Assembly (NCBI RefSeq): GCF_000150275.1
Contig: NW_002060943.1
Location: 206,875 to 270,874 of the forward strand
Length of the DNA: 64,000 nt
Source of the DNA: Trichoplax adhaerens
Lineage: Eukaryota > Placozoa > Uniplacotomia > Trichoplacea > Trichoplacidae
Direction: 5' to 3'
Of the stretch, positions 11,721 through 25,600 are shown one piece after another (position 1 is the first letter of the stretch; every line of letters starts with the position of its first letter). The notes under the pieces were generated by a model. The model had not been told where the DNA came from, did no database searches, and saw nothing but the letters and a program-made list of their open reading frames with translations. The position numbers and the translations under genes were made by a program.

Positions 11721-14700
11721 ACGAAATGGTACCCGAAGACCTACGATAATTCCATTCGAGCCTCCAGAACTATCGATACAAAATAGTGAAAAGCAGCTAA
11801 AACCATGCAATCCAGGAGTATTTATACTACATATGGTCAACCGACAGATATATCTTAGCTACAAGTATGTAAAAAGTGAATTATATAGTTATACAATTCT
11901 ATTTCATCAGCTATAATGTTAAATTGACGTTATTAGCTATACTTTAACTCAATTAATAATTCAACCAGTATGATGTAACAATGTTGCTTATAATGTCAAT
12001 ATAGATCAGCTGAAAGGGAAATTAGCCATGCGCCAATATCGGTCACCGCAGAAGGTTATAACCTGAACAAGAAAAATTATACCGATATTAAAATGCTAAT
12101 AGAATTTCATAGCAAACACCCTATCAATGGCACCTTACTATCGATACAGGTAAATTGAAATAACTTGAAAAGTTAACATATAAACTGTATATTTAGCCAT
12201 AGCTGTTACCTCATAATTTCGTTTTTATAATGTACGATATATATGTATACTTAATTGATACGAAATATAGCAACAACCTGAATGCAACATTCCTGTTTGG
12301 AACGCTCCTGACATCAACCCTCAAGCAAAGAGTAAGCATCATCATCAATTAATGATTGGTAACGCGTTTGATGATATTCGCAAGAATGGACGCATCATTA
12401 AAATTTTAGTCAGTGCATCTCACACTGGTTAGTAATATGAATAAATCATTTTTAGTACAATTGTAGTTTTTATCGATCATCGGTAGATGCATTTATTTCG
12501 TTATTTTAATACTTGTTCAATCAATCATACATACGTATATTCATTGTAGACTTCAATCAAGAGAGACAGATGTTATTAGAACGAGTCTTTCCGAAAATAC
12601 GACTACATTGTTTTGAGCATGGATATGATTTTCAAGCTATTGATGTAACCTGGGGTATTAAAAGCCTTATATTAGATGAGCACAATATTACTCGATTGAC
12701 GTTAGATTTGCTACGTTACTGCCAAGAGCAATCCGTTGGGCCTAACTTTATCGTAAGTCATACAATTATGTTATAAAAGATTATTAAAAAAAATTACTGC
12801 TGTGTAAAACGTTTTGACATTTTAAAATCATAAATATGAAACGTATTCGATATTTTTAGACCTTAGTGGGTGACAGATATGGTTATCGTCCACTGCCAAC
12901 TAAAATTTTCGATAAAGAATTTAAGCAGATGTTAGCAGCTATTGAAAATCAGGAGCATAGGAAATTTTTTACCGAGTGGTTTGTGTTAGATGAAAATTCT
13001 GTTCCTGCGACGCATGTATTACAGCCAATTAGTTCAGTATACCGTGATTTTAACTCAACAAGTAGCAATGCACGCAAGGCTGCCGAGGGAAATTGGCAGA
13101 AAGCATTCAATAGATTGCAAGATATTTTATATTCAAGTCTGAAAGGAATATCTGACGAAAAAGCAAGACCGAAATATTTGCTATCTGGTCAGTATTTCAA
13201 TATATATAGAGAGAGAGATAATGACGTACGTCTTGCTCTCCTTTTACAATTATAGACTTACATAATTGGTATTATCTTACATAAATGACCATCCGTTAGG
13301 TCCATTAACAAATAATCTTTTTCTCATTTCCACAGAAACCCATATGATCGCTCAGGAAGCCATATTGCGATCAGATAATCCTAACTTTAATTGTATCTTA
13401 ATGCGTAGAAATATTACAGATATTAAAAAATTCGTTGGCAATGATTCTAAAATAAGTGATTACTTAGATGTTAACCCTGAATCTGGCGTTATCGATAGCC
13501 ACGCTCAAGATTTGTTGTCAACACTTATTGATAACTACATTCCTTCTAGACTACACCATACCAATATATTGAGTTATGATGTAAAGTGGAAAGCTAATGT
13601 TGGAATCGACAAGAACAAATCAACAGATCATTCCAAGTATATGAATGGACTATGTACTGACGTTACGGAAAAGTTAACATCCTTAGTTGATCAAGCGATC
13701 CAAACGCATTCTTCGCTAAACTTTAATGATGATGATCTCTATGAAGAAGTTAATCACCATACTGCGCTGTGTTTAACAAAATTTAATGAATTTCATGGAT
13801 GCGAAGATCTCTTACAAGCTATCGAACGTTATGTACGAAGTAATAGCAAGCAACCTCTTGTATTATTAGGTCCCTCAGGATGTGGCAAAACATCATTAAT
13901 ATCTGCAGCTACTAGAGAATGCAAAAAATGGCTAGGATCATCTGGCTGTGTTGTTGTACGCTATTGCGGTACATCACCTGAATCTGGTAATATAAGATTA
14001 CTGCTAAGAAGCGTATGTCAACAATTTCGAAAAATTTATAACGGTGACCCAGCTACTACACCAGAGGTAAACCTATCAACATAACTCTTTTATTCTATCA
14101 TAATTTACAACGTATCACTTGAGTAGTCCGTAATTATAACTTCCTTAACTATGCAGACTTATAAAGAACTAAGGGACGACCTAATGAAACGGTTAAAAAT
14201 GGCTACCACCTTTTTTCCGCAAGTTCTTATAATTGATGGTTTAGATCAATTATCAGATGATGATAATGCACACGAAATACAATGGTTACCGAAGACATTA
14301 CCGGAGTACGTTAAAGTTATCCTATCAGTGAGATCAGACTCATCTAGTCCTGCTTTACGAAGTTTAAGGGTAAATTTCATTCACTGTGATTTATGTAATT
14401 ATTCTTGCTCAAAATTTTTCTATTCAAAAAATTTTCCACAATCTTGATGTTTTAATAAATATACTCTTGATGTTGACCGTTTACACAGACAATATACGCA
14501 AGTGAATCAAACTTTCTAGAAGTACCCCCTATGTCAGAATCTGAAGCCAGCATCGTTTTTGATATATGGATGAATACCAAAGCACGACGCCAAGTTGGTA
14601 GTGATCAAATAAATGCGATTATGCGTACTTTCTCCAAATGTCCTAAACCACTTTTTCTCAAGTTAATTTACGAAAGATCATGTAAATGGCATTCATATTC

Positions 14701-17060
14701 TAAAGGTGACGTAACATTTTTAGCCTCAACCTTAGAAGAAATTGTTGAACAACATTTCGAAACTTTAGAACAAAAACATGGAAAAGTTTTAGTTAGCTCT
14801 GCTTACGGATATATTACAGCCTCACGCTATGGTTTAACAGAGTCTGAAATAGAAGATCTCTTATCATCAGATAACGACGTTATTACCGCTATCTATGATA
14901 AAAATGTCCCGACAGTTGCACGTATTCCACCGATCACATGGATCCGATTACGAGCTGATGCTGGTAGCTACTTAAGCTTGTATACCGCCAATCGATGTCG
15001 TGTACTCAAATGGTTTCATCGATTTATTGATGAATGCGCCGCAAGGCGATATCTATCTTCAGAACAACAACGTAAAAATAATTACACTGCCCTAAGTGAC
15101 TATTTTCGCGGTACTTGGAGTAATAATCGGAAAAAGCCTTGTAAGAATACAAGTGTGGACAGGTTATTACCTCCTCAACCACTAATATATAGCACCAAGG
15201 AAGGAAATAGGCCAATATACAATTTCCGTAAATTGGCTGAACTACCTTATCACTTACTTCGTGCAGGTAACAACTATCGTAAAAATGTACCATAATATAG
15301 TGTATGAAACGTTTAACAAAGAATTTTTGTTCTCTTTTTAAAAATACTACTAAAATAATATTGTTAGCATACCACTCACATGCACTACCGATTAATTATG
15401 GTATATCCCAAAAAGTAAATCATTCATTTTATCAACTTATACTTTCCACATAGGTGAAATTGACAAAATGAAGGAAGAAACACTTTGTAATTATGAATTT
15501 ATTTTGACCAAAGCTTGTGCAATGTCAGTGGCACAAGTTTTAGACGACATCAATCTTGCCCTTCAAAGTCCAGGAAGTGTCGGCGACAAAGAATTACAAC
15601 TTCTACATGATGCTCTAGTAATATCTATGAATGCCCTCAAAATGGACCCTACTCAGCTTGCATCTCAATTAATTGGTCGAATTGGTCGAAGTGTTGATAA
15701 AAAATTAACACATTTAAATGCTCTCTTACAACAGGCAATGAAGCCATCAATCCCTAATTTAATTCCACGTCGAGAATGCTTAACTAGGCCTGGTAGTGAA
15801 AAACCAAACCTAGCTAGCATCGATATGGCAAGTCTTAATATGGAAAAATTATATATGAATAATTCAAACGTCAATGTTACAACTACTTCAAAGAAACGTA
15901 AAACTTTTACAGTATGGAATGTTAACAGTTGCCTTCCAGTCCGCTCATTTCGAAATATTACCGTTGATCAAATTGTTATCATGAAAAGCAACAAAATAGC
16001 TGTTTACTTCGATCGTCGAATTGTTATCATTGATTTAGATTCCGGTGAAGTATTAAACAAGATCAAGGGATTTCACTATCAGCCCAAATTTCTTGATAAT
16101 GAACACCTAGTAACTCTTTCTCGTGGTAGAAAATTTGTCAAGATCGTTAATGCTATATCGGGTGACTCTATTGCATCTTTAAAGGCAGATCAGAAAAATT
16201 GTATCGATCGTTTAATGGTTAGTAGTGCAGGTAGTTTAGCTTTATGTATTTACAAGACCGAGGAAAATATCATCGGATTTATTTCTTGGGACCTTAAAAC
16301 AAAGCAACAATTACCTAAATTTGATATCAAAGATTATATCTTTAAAGAGCATATTATAAGATATTCGTCTCTAAGTGATGATGGCGAAATATTTGTTGCC
16401 GCTTCTGATGGAACACGTAAATCAGCAGAAAAGCAAGCTGCCGTAGTATTTGACGTAAAAAGCGGCAAAGTTAACTTTGGCCTATTGTATGAATCATCTC
16501 AAGCCAGAGGATTGCCAATTGGTTTTACATGTTTTACCATCTCGAAAGATATTATATTATCTGGTTGCAAAGATAGTAGCCTTCGTTGCTGGAATAGAAT
16601 TAACGGTAAAGTAATTCACTCATTAAAGGGCCATAGTAGGCCAGTTCAACAGATTCGAGTAGATGAAGATAGCTACCGTGCTATCACGGTTGCAAACCAT
16701 CGTGAAGATAACAGTATCAGACTTTGGGATGTCAGACAAGGTTTACCTCTAAGTTGTTTTATACCAGATGAAATTCCTAAATGTGTTGGTATCACAAACT
16801 GTGGTTCATGGATTGTATTCTCCGTTGAAAAAGCCGAGAATTTAGGAGTACTTGGCCTCTTTTCGAATAAATCCGAGCCTGGTACTGTTAATGAAGAACG
16901 TGCTATCGATGATGCCTTCACTGAAATCGATCTTGAACCTTGTTGTACAGCGCCGCATGATCCATTTGATGGCGATGACGATGTTGATGAATATGAATTT
17001 GATGCAGTCACAATCGAAACCGACACCTCAACAGACCCTATGACCAGTGATGACTTATAA
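11721..17060 (+). CDS. NACHT and WD40 repeat protein (NWD1/NWD2-like), 5' end missing
   Basis: Predicted STAND-class NTPase. Exons read from splice sites and frame: 11721-11864 (tentative), 12005-12149, 12271-12427, 12550-12752, 12860-13229, 13336-14066, 14157-14369, 14489-15266, 15454-17060; about 1448 residues. Seen: an NWD-type N-terminal block (FNQERQMLLERVFPKIRL, then TLVGDRYGYRPLP), a Walker A GPSGCGKTS encoded at about 13869-13893, a Walker B-like VLIIDGLDQL near 14224, a helical region with DPTQLASQLIGR, then about seven degenerate WD repeats (clearest: GHSRPVQQ followed by NSIRLWD) and an acidic tail. NWD1 and NWD2 share this architecture. The end of the fifth exon is uncertain: the strong donor GTACGT at 13226 breaks the frame, so a weaker donor at 13230 was chosen. 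The initiator exon was not found. Ligand and role are unknown. Confidence 0.9.
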
Positions 17061-17064
17061 TAAA
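17059..17064 (+). promoter_or_regulatory. AATAAA polyadenylation signal overlapping the stop codon
   Basis: The NACHT-WD gene ends TTA TAA TAA, and AATAAA begins at the second base of the first stop. If it is used, the 3' UTR would be only tens of bases long. Confidence 0.55.
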
Positions 17065-20000
17065 ATAGCTGTTCCAACTTTTAATTATTAAAAAAATTTT
17101 TAATATTTTACAGACTTGTCTTGAATGATAGATGTTTGTTCGTGCCATCAATTTAGACAACTGAATTTGTTCATTGATTCGAGCGTTGAATGACATGTGT
17201 AGAATGCGTTATTTGTAACGCTATTTACACTCATTCCGTTAAATACGTAATTACGATTTATCATTGAAGTTTACAGTATTTTCTTGCTATAAATTAGCTA
17301 TAATGTTACGCTCGATTCTTAAAATGATAATTTCAAATATCGTAATTGCTGCTTCTGCTTCAGTAAGGGTAACATGTTTCACAGTTCTTACATATACCAT
17401 ATTTTTATTCTACCCTTATAACGGATCTGATTGAAGTAGTCAAAGCTGAAAAACGCGGTTGTCAGAAGACAACTACAATGACAGCTGCTTTATATCTATA
17501 TGACATGGATTTAGGAGACGAAAAATATGATGTAGTTTATTCTAAGAATTGAAAAATATTTTACTTTCCTACTAAAGTGCTATGGCTAGATCTTTTAACG
17601 GAGATTGCCCATTATTAATATTATGGTATGCGGACTTTAGATGAAATAATCTCAATTGTAGGAAATAACAACTGATCTTTGCTTTTAACGGTAGCTGTAA
17701 AGTCTTGACTTTATTCTTTAGGTAAGTGATGGCTAAGTTCCAACACTACTCCTTCTTGATTTTCTACTAATGCGACGTTTTAAATATATTTGAATTGTAT
17801 CACCTCGACTAAGATAATTACAAAATTTTTTCAGTTTCAATCGAATATTCCAAAAAAATTTGTCCTAATTTACTAAGATCTCATTTTACTTGTACAATGA
17901 TCTTCAACGTTACTAATCTGCCTACCACAAAGAGTATGCAACGGTTTACTACCGAAATTGTTGTTGACTTAACTGATGATCTATGTAACGTTGTAATATT
18001 TGAACTTTGTAGATAAAAATTTACTTTGCAGTTTGCACTTCCCTTTGAAAAGAAGGATAATATTAAAGTTTTTATGATAATAAATAAGGTATATGAGTAT
18101 TAGAATTTCCGGTGTTACATTTCGATCGGTGGATGATGTACTAAAATAGAAAAAATAAAAATAGTTAATGTTGTAAACTTGTAAAATAATACGTTATTAC
18201 ACGTTTACCTATATTAAAATACTACATTATTTATAGGCAGCGCAGGCCAATAGAAGATAATGCAAAGATAAATTTCAGCTATATGATTATTGAGATTGAA
18301 ACGGATAGATAATAGGACTCTTATTGTGTTTTACAATAATATCTGTATTGCACATGCATAATTATCTATCAAATATCAGTAATACAGTAGATAAACCATC
18401 GAAACTGCTGCAACAACACATGAAATAAAATAAATGTTTAGAAGTTCGTGTTTGCAGTATATGCACTGTACCACTCATATTCTGTAGTCAATACTGAAGA
18501 CTATTATAAGATGAAATTTACTACTGTGATGCACTCCCATTTTAAAAGATCATTATGAACTAGTAGAAAGGTCCAACTTGGACCGTAACTGCTAAAAGAA
18601 AAAGTAAAACCTACTTGAACTGATTCGATTTATTGGAGAAGTTCTTGAATACTTTATTTCCACTCACTTGCTACAACCTACAACGAGATTACGCTGTCTC
18701 TCGGTTGTGGATGATTTATGAATAAAATTTTTCTGTAACTTCTGTAAGAGTAAAGTCAAGAAAATCATAAAATTCATGCTAGGAGGACCTTCAGCAAGCC
18801 CTAACTATAGATAATTACCCAAGTTGGTTATATCCGCAATTAAAATAATAGAATTGCGAACACCAAATGCCATACTAGAAGAGAAAGAAAAACTCTGCAG
18901 AGTAGCAATCTTAGTTTGAACTGTACGTGTATAAGAGCATCCTGTACATACTGGTATGTATCTAGTATGTATCTAGTAGTTCTGTGGATCGATTCTAAAT
19001 GATAAATAAATATGATAAGTACATAAGACACTATCGTGGACATATATAAACGTAGTAGAGCTCGCTTCCCTCATCATTTGAGCCTTTTCATATCTTTGCA
19101 TAGCATTCCAGTACCTGGGCTTTATCGAAAGCCGAGGAAATGGCCTATGAAGCGGCTAGCTCAGTACTAGTATCTCCTATAACACTGATCGCAAATGTAT
19201 CCTAGACATGAGCGAATTCTGATGTATTCTATCGTATTGCCTCCAATATCCTATATGAATGCAACTTACGCTATCATACAGTAACTACATGAACTGATTT
19301 CATTCCTATGTACAGTTATAATAAATACTTGTAAGACCACCATTTACAATGCTATGAAACGTGGTGAAGAACTTAGAATCGGAATCCTGGCAGGCCTAAC
19401 CATAAAAGAAACTGTTACATTGATAGTTGTCAACATCTAAATAAGAAAGTACCATTAGGAATCACAATTACAATCGCACAATATTATAATAACTACTATA
19501 GTATATCCAAGACTGTAATCGAATACTATATCTAACAAATACCGAAGTTAATATCTATTTATTTAGAACTACATTCAACTGTATTCCGGCAAGGCTCTAC
19601 TGCTAAATTTTAGTGCGCCACTGTCTGTCTCTTCCTTAATCATTTAAAATAACGTTCGGTAAATGCCAGAAGAAAACATAACAGCTACCGTCCCAAATCG
19701 GTAAGTAACAAGTAGAAGTAATCTACCACTTAGCCACAAGATACGGTAACTGAATTCATAGCATACGCGTAATCACAGTTACTGAATAATGCCGCAGCAT
19801 AGTATCTGTACACAGTGTACGGTCATAAATTACTGGAAAAAGAAGACTTTTATTAATTTTCCAGTAGCCCTGAAATTATCATAGAAATCTACCATTTCCA
19901 GGTATGTCTACTACTGTACAACATTTCTATTTCTATTATTCCTATTTCTGGGCAAATAAGCTATTTTTGTTATTAGAGCTTCAATAATCAATAATCTATA

Positions 20001-20341
20001 TCAGGTCCAAAAGAAGTGAGCGTACTAAGAAAATTGAAATGTTCAAGTCAGAAAATCAGCCATGATATCGGTACCGCGACTTCAGTTGTTATTTGTTAAT
20101 GACAAGCTATGCGTAGATTTATTTGCAAGCGAAAATAGCCAGCATACCATGGTCTGTTCACAGTATACCGTAAACATATAAACTACTACAGGTAAGAACA
20201 TCCAGTAGTATACAGTATTACACAACATTGAATAGCCCAATTTAATTTCAATCAATCAATTGAGCTACAACATTAACAAGCAGCCATGTTGAACCTTGCG
20301 AGTTTTGCCTATTCCGCAGTGCTGCAAGAATGTAGAGTAGC
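17065..20341. other. mostly featureless intergenic DNA
   Basis: Apart from one candidate exon at 17835-18016 nothing coding is convincing. A sequence ttattctttag followed directly by gtaagt lies at 17711-17727, a juxtaposed acceptor and donor. The 67-codon minus-strand frame at 18840-19043 has no recognisable motif. Confidence 0.45.
17835..18016 (+). CDS. candidate orphan terminal exon, unrecognised
   Basis: After a pyrimidine-rich acceptor (aattttttcag, ending 17834) a frame stays open for about 60 codons to TAA at 18014-18016. It has mixed composition and four cysteines (parts read KKICPNLLRSHFTCTMIFN and TTEIVVDLTDDLCN). Two short open blocks upstream (about 17418-17552 and 17580-17625) could be partner exons, but their phases do not join. 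I do not recognise the protein; it may be a decayed or mis-split small secreted-protein gene, or chance. Confidence 0.25.
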
Positions 20342-20349
20342 TATAAATA
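20342..20349 (+). promoter_or_regulatory. TATA-like element upstream of the tRNA gene
   Basis: TATAAATA lies 28-35 nt before the mature tRNA start, a plausible upstream TFIIIB-binding element. The same octamer recurs in each unit of the array at 28.9-29.6 kb. Confidence 0.4.
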
Positions 20350-20376
20350 GTAAAATCTCCCATCCTATCATCGGTT

Positions 20377-20450
20377 GGCGCTGTGGCTTAGTTGGTTAAA
20401 GCGCCTGTCTAGTAAACAGGAGATCCCCGGTTCGAATCCGGGCAGTGCCT
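20377..20450 (+). tRNA. tRNA-Thr (anticodon AGT)
   Basis: A complete intronless 74-nt cloverleaf. The acceptor arm GGCGCTG pairs with CAGTGCC (one G-U pair). The A box is TGGCTTAGTTGG (20384-20395), the anticodon arm CCTGT-CTAGTAA-ACAGG presents AGT, and the B box GGTTCGAATCC is at 20429-20439. It closely resembles animal cytosolic tRNA-Thr(AGT). CCA is not encoded, as expected in eukaryotes. All invariant positions look intact, so it should be functional. Confidence 0.98.
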
Positions 20451-20453
20451 CTC

Positions 20454-20468
20454 TTTTTGTTTTTTTTT
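20454..20468 (+). terminator. RNA polymerase III terminator
   Basis: A run of five T (20454-20458), one G, then nine T (20460-20468) begins four bases after the tRNA 3' end. It is a strong Pol III stop with a backup. Confidence 0.85.
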
Positions 20469-20470
20469 CC

Positions 20471-22662
20471 TATTTCCATCCGTACTCTACTGTACACTGT
20501 ACAGTACTGACGACACAGTATAGGGGATCATTCCATAGTACTGTATACTAGGGTACCATATAGATAGAACATCCCGTAACAACAGTTTAAGGCGGTGACG
20601 TTAATGGGTTGTTTATTTGCCTTGTTTACTTCCAGTTGTTGTATATTGTTTATTTTATTTTTCATTAACTGAACCCGCTGAGCAAGGCAAAAGATCATTC
20701 CTTCCTTGCTTCATGTTCTATAACCATGTAGTCATGGATAATTGGTATCAATTCCTCTGAAACTATCGTTAGTGAGGCATCATTAATTCTTGCATAAAAA
20801 CATCTTGAAATACGAACTATATTAACCAAATTATGGACAGGCCATACGGTCGATGATGGGATATACAAGCTTGATACGAGTATAGTCAATTAGTCATGGA
20901 CCACTAGATACTTTCTATAGGGTATAGTATCTAATGGTCTAGGGTACAGTATCAAAACACGATAATAAAGTGTCCAATAAATTAACTCGACTGTATATCA
21001 AACCCTCCCAATATTGTACAATATTGTCGCTACAGTATTCACTATATTGATATATCATATAATGTCGACGGTGATAGCCTTGCATGCAATTCTGCCAACT
21101 GCTCTAGGACTACAATTAACAATGTCAACATAGTATAGCAATGCTGAAATGGGTTGCATTGTAAGCTGCTAGAAGAGTTTGTTGTTGTAGTCATGAAGTT
21201 ACTCAAATCACTTTAGAGTAGCCTACGATCGTTCAACCTAGAAAACACGGCTTTAGTATACTTATATCTCTACGTGACTTAATGATGAAGATCCTTTCGA
21301 GGATTTTTTAATACATGTGCTACGCTAACAAATTTTAGCTTGCTTTTCGTATTTCATAAAATTAAAGAATGATCTTTTGTTTAAACATTTCAATTAACGA
21401 ATAGTAATATGATTCTATAATAAAACGGACAGCATCGAGGATTGCTAAATGGAGATTGAGCTATTTTACAATAAGGAAATGCGCTATTTTATTGCAAGCA
21501 CAATCTACCTTAACCATGTATGCATACAATTCCTTTTCATTTGACGGAGTGGCTACTAACAATACAATTGCGATAATCTCTCATCGCTAGAATTCAAAGT
21601 AGATTTTAATATCTGGGAAATTATCCCCGTGGTAAAATTATTACATACAGTACAGTAAAGCATCTATAATCAATCATGCAAAAACGTCAACAACTTAGCA
21701 AATAAAATACTCATAGACACGAAGATTTCAGCTAAATTAAAAGCTTTTATGTCCATGTATAAATTTGATAAATTGCAATAATTAAATAAACAGGCAGGTA
21801 GCTCAAACGGAATATAATGATTACAATTGATTCACTAATTTCGAAGCTGTAATAATTAATTAATTATTACTAGATTGTAATAACTATGTATTACCATTGA
21901 TATGAACCTTAGTCAATTTACATTCACTAAATGTAACGAGCATATGAATAGGAATGGATCCTTAAACACATACAGCAACAAGTATATTTGTGAACGAATA
22001 CTGCAATACATTGTTAATGATTCAATACGATTATAAACTATAGTATAGATACAACTCCGCATAAATTCATATATCAGATACTGACAGTCCAAGCATAAAG
22101 ATGAGAACAGTTGTAGTATATTTTGCGAAGGATACATGAAAATATTGTATTATAAATCCAATAGTTATTATCTTTGAATAATATTAACTACATAGAAACT
22201 AGATTCATGATGTACTTTAAAAATAGAACGAATAAATCGCTAAATAATGCAACATTATGCAATACCGTAATCGAGTGTAGACATTCCTAATAGTAACCTA
22301 TTTTATAATTAGTGATTATGATCTCTCATACGTGTAACATGTAACTATGAAACCCGAAAATCATTAAAGCATGATTTCAATATTTTCCTCTTTCTAATAC
22401 AATCATCGCAGTACAGAAACATATTCCTCCCTTGTAAAACATGACAATAAATCAGCACGTACACAGTATACATTAGCCATATCTCAAACATTATCTACAA
22501 TTATAATAGCACAAAACGAAGAATTACTATCAGATCAGCAACTTTGCAATGAGTAGTAGCCTAGCTATATGTCATCCTAAACTTTAGCTAAGTTGATTAT
22601 ATCAGAATACAAGACAAGAAGTTACATTTGTAATTTCATCAAGGTTTTATATTAATAATTAA
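20471..22662. other. intergenic, no gene seen
   Basis: AT-rich, with several GTAC-based palindromic words just after the tRNA (20491-20560). The region before 22663 should contain the 3' UTR of CAB39 on the minus strand; no canonical AATAAA was identified close to the stop. Confidence 0.5.
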
Positions 22663-25600
22663 CTACGGTTTTTGCAGCTTGGTGATTTCCGTAATCAGAT
22701 AGGATTTTTCATCCATAAATTGCTCGTCATCTAAAATGTCAATGGCAAAACAATTATTATTTTAGCAATACGCGTATAAAGTATATTATCAAATCAAATT
22801 TAGCCTTGATAACTATAAAAGCACCTGTTCTATCTGTTTGAAATTTAGGCAAGAATGTTAATAGTTTCTCCTTATTCTTAAATAAAATATCTATTATGGG
22901 TTTAGCCTTATTAGGGTTCGCAACAAAAACCTATCGTAGGAATACGTAAGTTGTTATTATCACTATTATAGCAATGATATAGAAATTTATCTGATATATT
23001 TTATGGTATTAGTCTGAATCATCGATAAGAAATAGCTATAAAGTGCACCTTAAACACATGGAAGGCTTCAAATTGAATATTTCTACTCTTATCCTTGAGT
23101 AAATTCATGATAAGCTTAAGATTTTCCGTATTACCAACGTATTTCGTCATCGAAGAAAAATTGTGATGATCCAGCAAGATTTCTCCCAATAACTGCAATC
23201 AAAAGATTCCCTTCTTTTATTAGATGTATGTTATCTATACGTGTGTGTATACGATATAAATTATATTATTGGTTCTTGTATACCTTCAAAGATTGCCTTT
23301 TGGTCACATAATTTTCTGACGTTAATAACTTGACGTAATGTTCAAAAAGCTATCACAAGAATTATGAACAATCATGATATTTTAGTTCGTATTATTCAGT
23401 AGATGAAAATGATAGTACATTTCCTAGCTGCTTTAACAATTAGTAACACTTGTATATACATCATCTACCTTGTCATAATTTTTCTCGATAAATTCGGCAC
23501 ATAGCGTTTTATGCTTTGTTAATAAATCCTAAAGGCAAATGGTAATCATTTTTACTACAGCTGCTATTTGACAAGGGGAATAAAATTAGCAAGGCACGGA
23601 AATACTCGTATGCAATTACCTTAAACGTAGAGAATGCATCAGAAGCAACATCAAAAGCAGAAAGTTCGACATAAGTAAAAAATTGATAGAAGGCATCAGA
23701 ACTTAGAATAAATTTCGCCAATATATCGTATTTGACACACTCTCTTAGAATTATGCCACAATTGAGGGCAATATCTGAATTTTCGTAGCTTCAATTGTTG
23801 CATGTTGTAAGTTATATAGCAGTAAAATAATACAAATTTTGATTATAACCTTGATAAACACCAAATAACGTATACTATTAACTGAAGTTGAGAGTAAGAC
23901 GATTAATAGCATAATAATTAAAGTTACCCTTGGATTAAAGTGAAAAGGATTTCATTTTTACTGCGAACATATTCAACAGTAGGTGAGCGAGTGCCGATTT
24001 GTCTCCTAAGTAAAATATTAAAAATCTGGACGACATCCTTTTTCGCCTAATCAAGAGTCAAAAATTAGATTTATTAGAGAAAGAAGAACAAACTTGTTTC
24101 TAATATGTTAAATCAAATACTGGATGCCATTTTTATTCACCTCAAATTCCAATCTATGAAGATGATTAACCAGAAACAGCAATAAGTCGAAGTTATAAAT
24201 TTCTTGCGCTAATTGAGCGACTTGCTCTGTTTGTGGCTCTTGATCTATAAATAAAAAAAGTAGTAGTATTTTAATATTTTGCAGATGTTCCTTCAATGTA
24301 CGTACTCTACTCTGCAAGAATAGACGACTACATCCATGGCCTGATCATTATTTACAAAGATTAATTGAACTAGAATCTAAATTGAAAGTACTACACCGAG
24401 CTTATAACTAGATAATTCAGTGTAGAGTACTGTACAAGTATGATGTCAACTTTTTGAACCATGACACGCAGCTTTCTTAATTATCGTATTATTTTGACCT
24501 TTCAAAGCACAATTATAATGACGGTTACAATTAATTAATACTATCCTCTACAGCTGTACGCTATAACGAGATATTTCGATGGTGTACGATTTATCTACTA
24601 TAGCATAAAAAAACAGTATCTTACTTGTCAATAACTTGTTACTAAGTATAAGTTAACGTACTACCATGCATGCCACTTCCTCACATTGATGTGTAATCGT
24701 TCAATACAAATTAGAATTAATATATAACATTGACGTAATGTTACCAAAATCGCCGTACTAAAGGTAAATAATTGATAGCAACTCTCTTACAACTTTACAT
24801 CATTAACCAATTGTAAATTGGCCAATATTGTATCAAAATAAAAATGTATTGAACTACAGTATTAGTACCACTATCAAACTGGAACATACGTCAGTAAGTG
24901 ACAGCAATTATCTTGTTTACATCACATCGTTTATATCATTAACTTAACCAATTGTAAATTGTAAAGTTGCTAATACTGTATAGAGATAAAACGTCTTGAA
25001 CTATAGTATCAATACCACTATCAGAGGGGAACATAAATGTAAGTTTCAAAAATTGAGGGAAACACTGTGCTGTACACTGTACAATCAAGCCATCTTACAC
25101 CTTGACATCATAAACAAATTGTAAACTTGACAATCTGGAGATAAAACGTATTGAACTATCAATACCATAATCAAAGTGAAAAATAAATGTACTGCTCAGT
25201 TGTCGCCTTAACTGGCAAAATGCTTACCTCCAACTCCACATAATATATTCTTCATTGCTACCAATTGCTTACCAATTTCATCTGTAGCCTAATGATAAGG
25301 TGAATAGAATAGATTAGTAATTATATAGCGAGGCTTTTATACCTTTGCAATACATAACCTCCAAAATGAAATACCATTGGCATTGCATGTTACAGTCTAA
25401 CCACACTATTTTTGCGTGCAGTAGTAGTCAATGTAATCTGTCATCGTTGAGAGTTATCTCTATGCGTTGAACAACTCGTGTTCAACGCTATCGCATTCAG
25501 AGGTAGAGAAAAGAGGTAAAAGTCATGGCAAAAATCATACGCACGCCCCAATTTTGTAACATAGCTTGATAACAGTGCTGTTACTCCCTATGATATTAGC

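Noticed and set aside
16673-17077. 134-codon minus-strand frame opposite the WD40 exon
   Set aside because: Shadow of the well-supported plus-strand coding exon.
17303-17362. Possible signal-peptide exon (MLRSILKMIISNIVIAASAS) with donor GTAAGG
   Set aside because: Its phase 0 end does not join any acceptor that keeps the downstream open block in frame.
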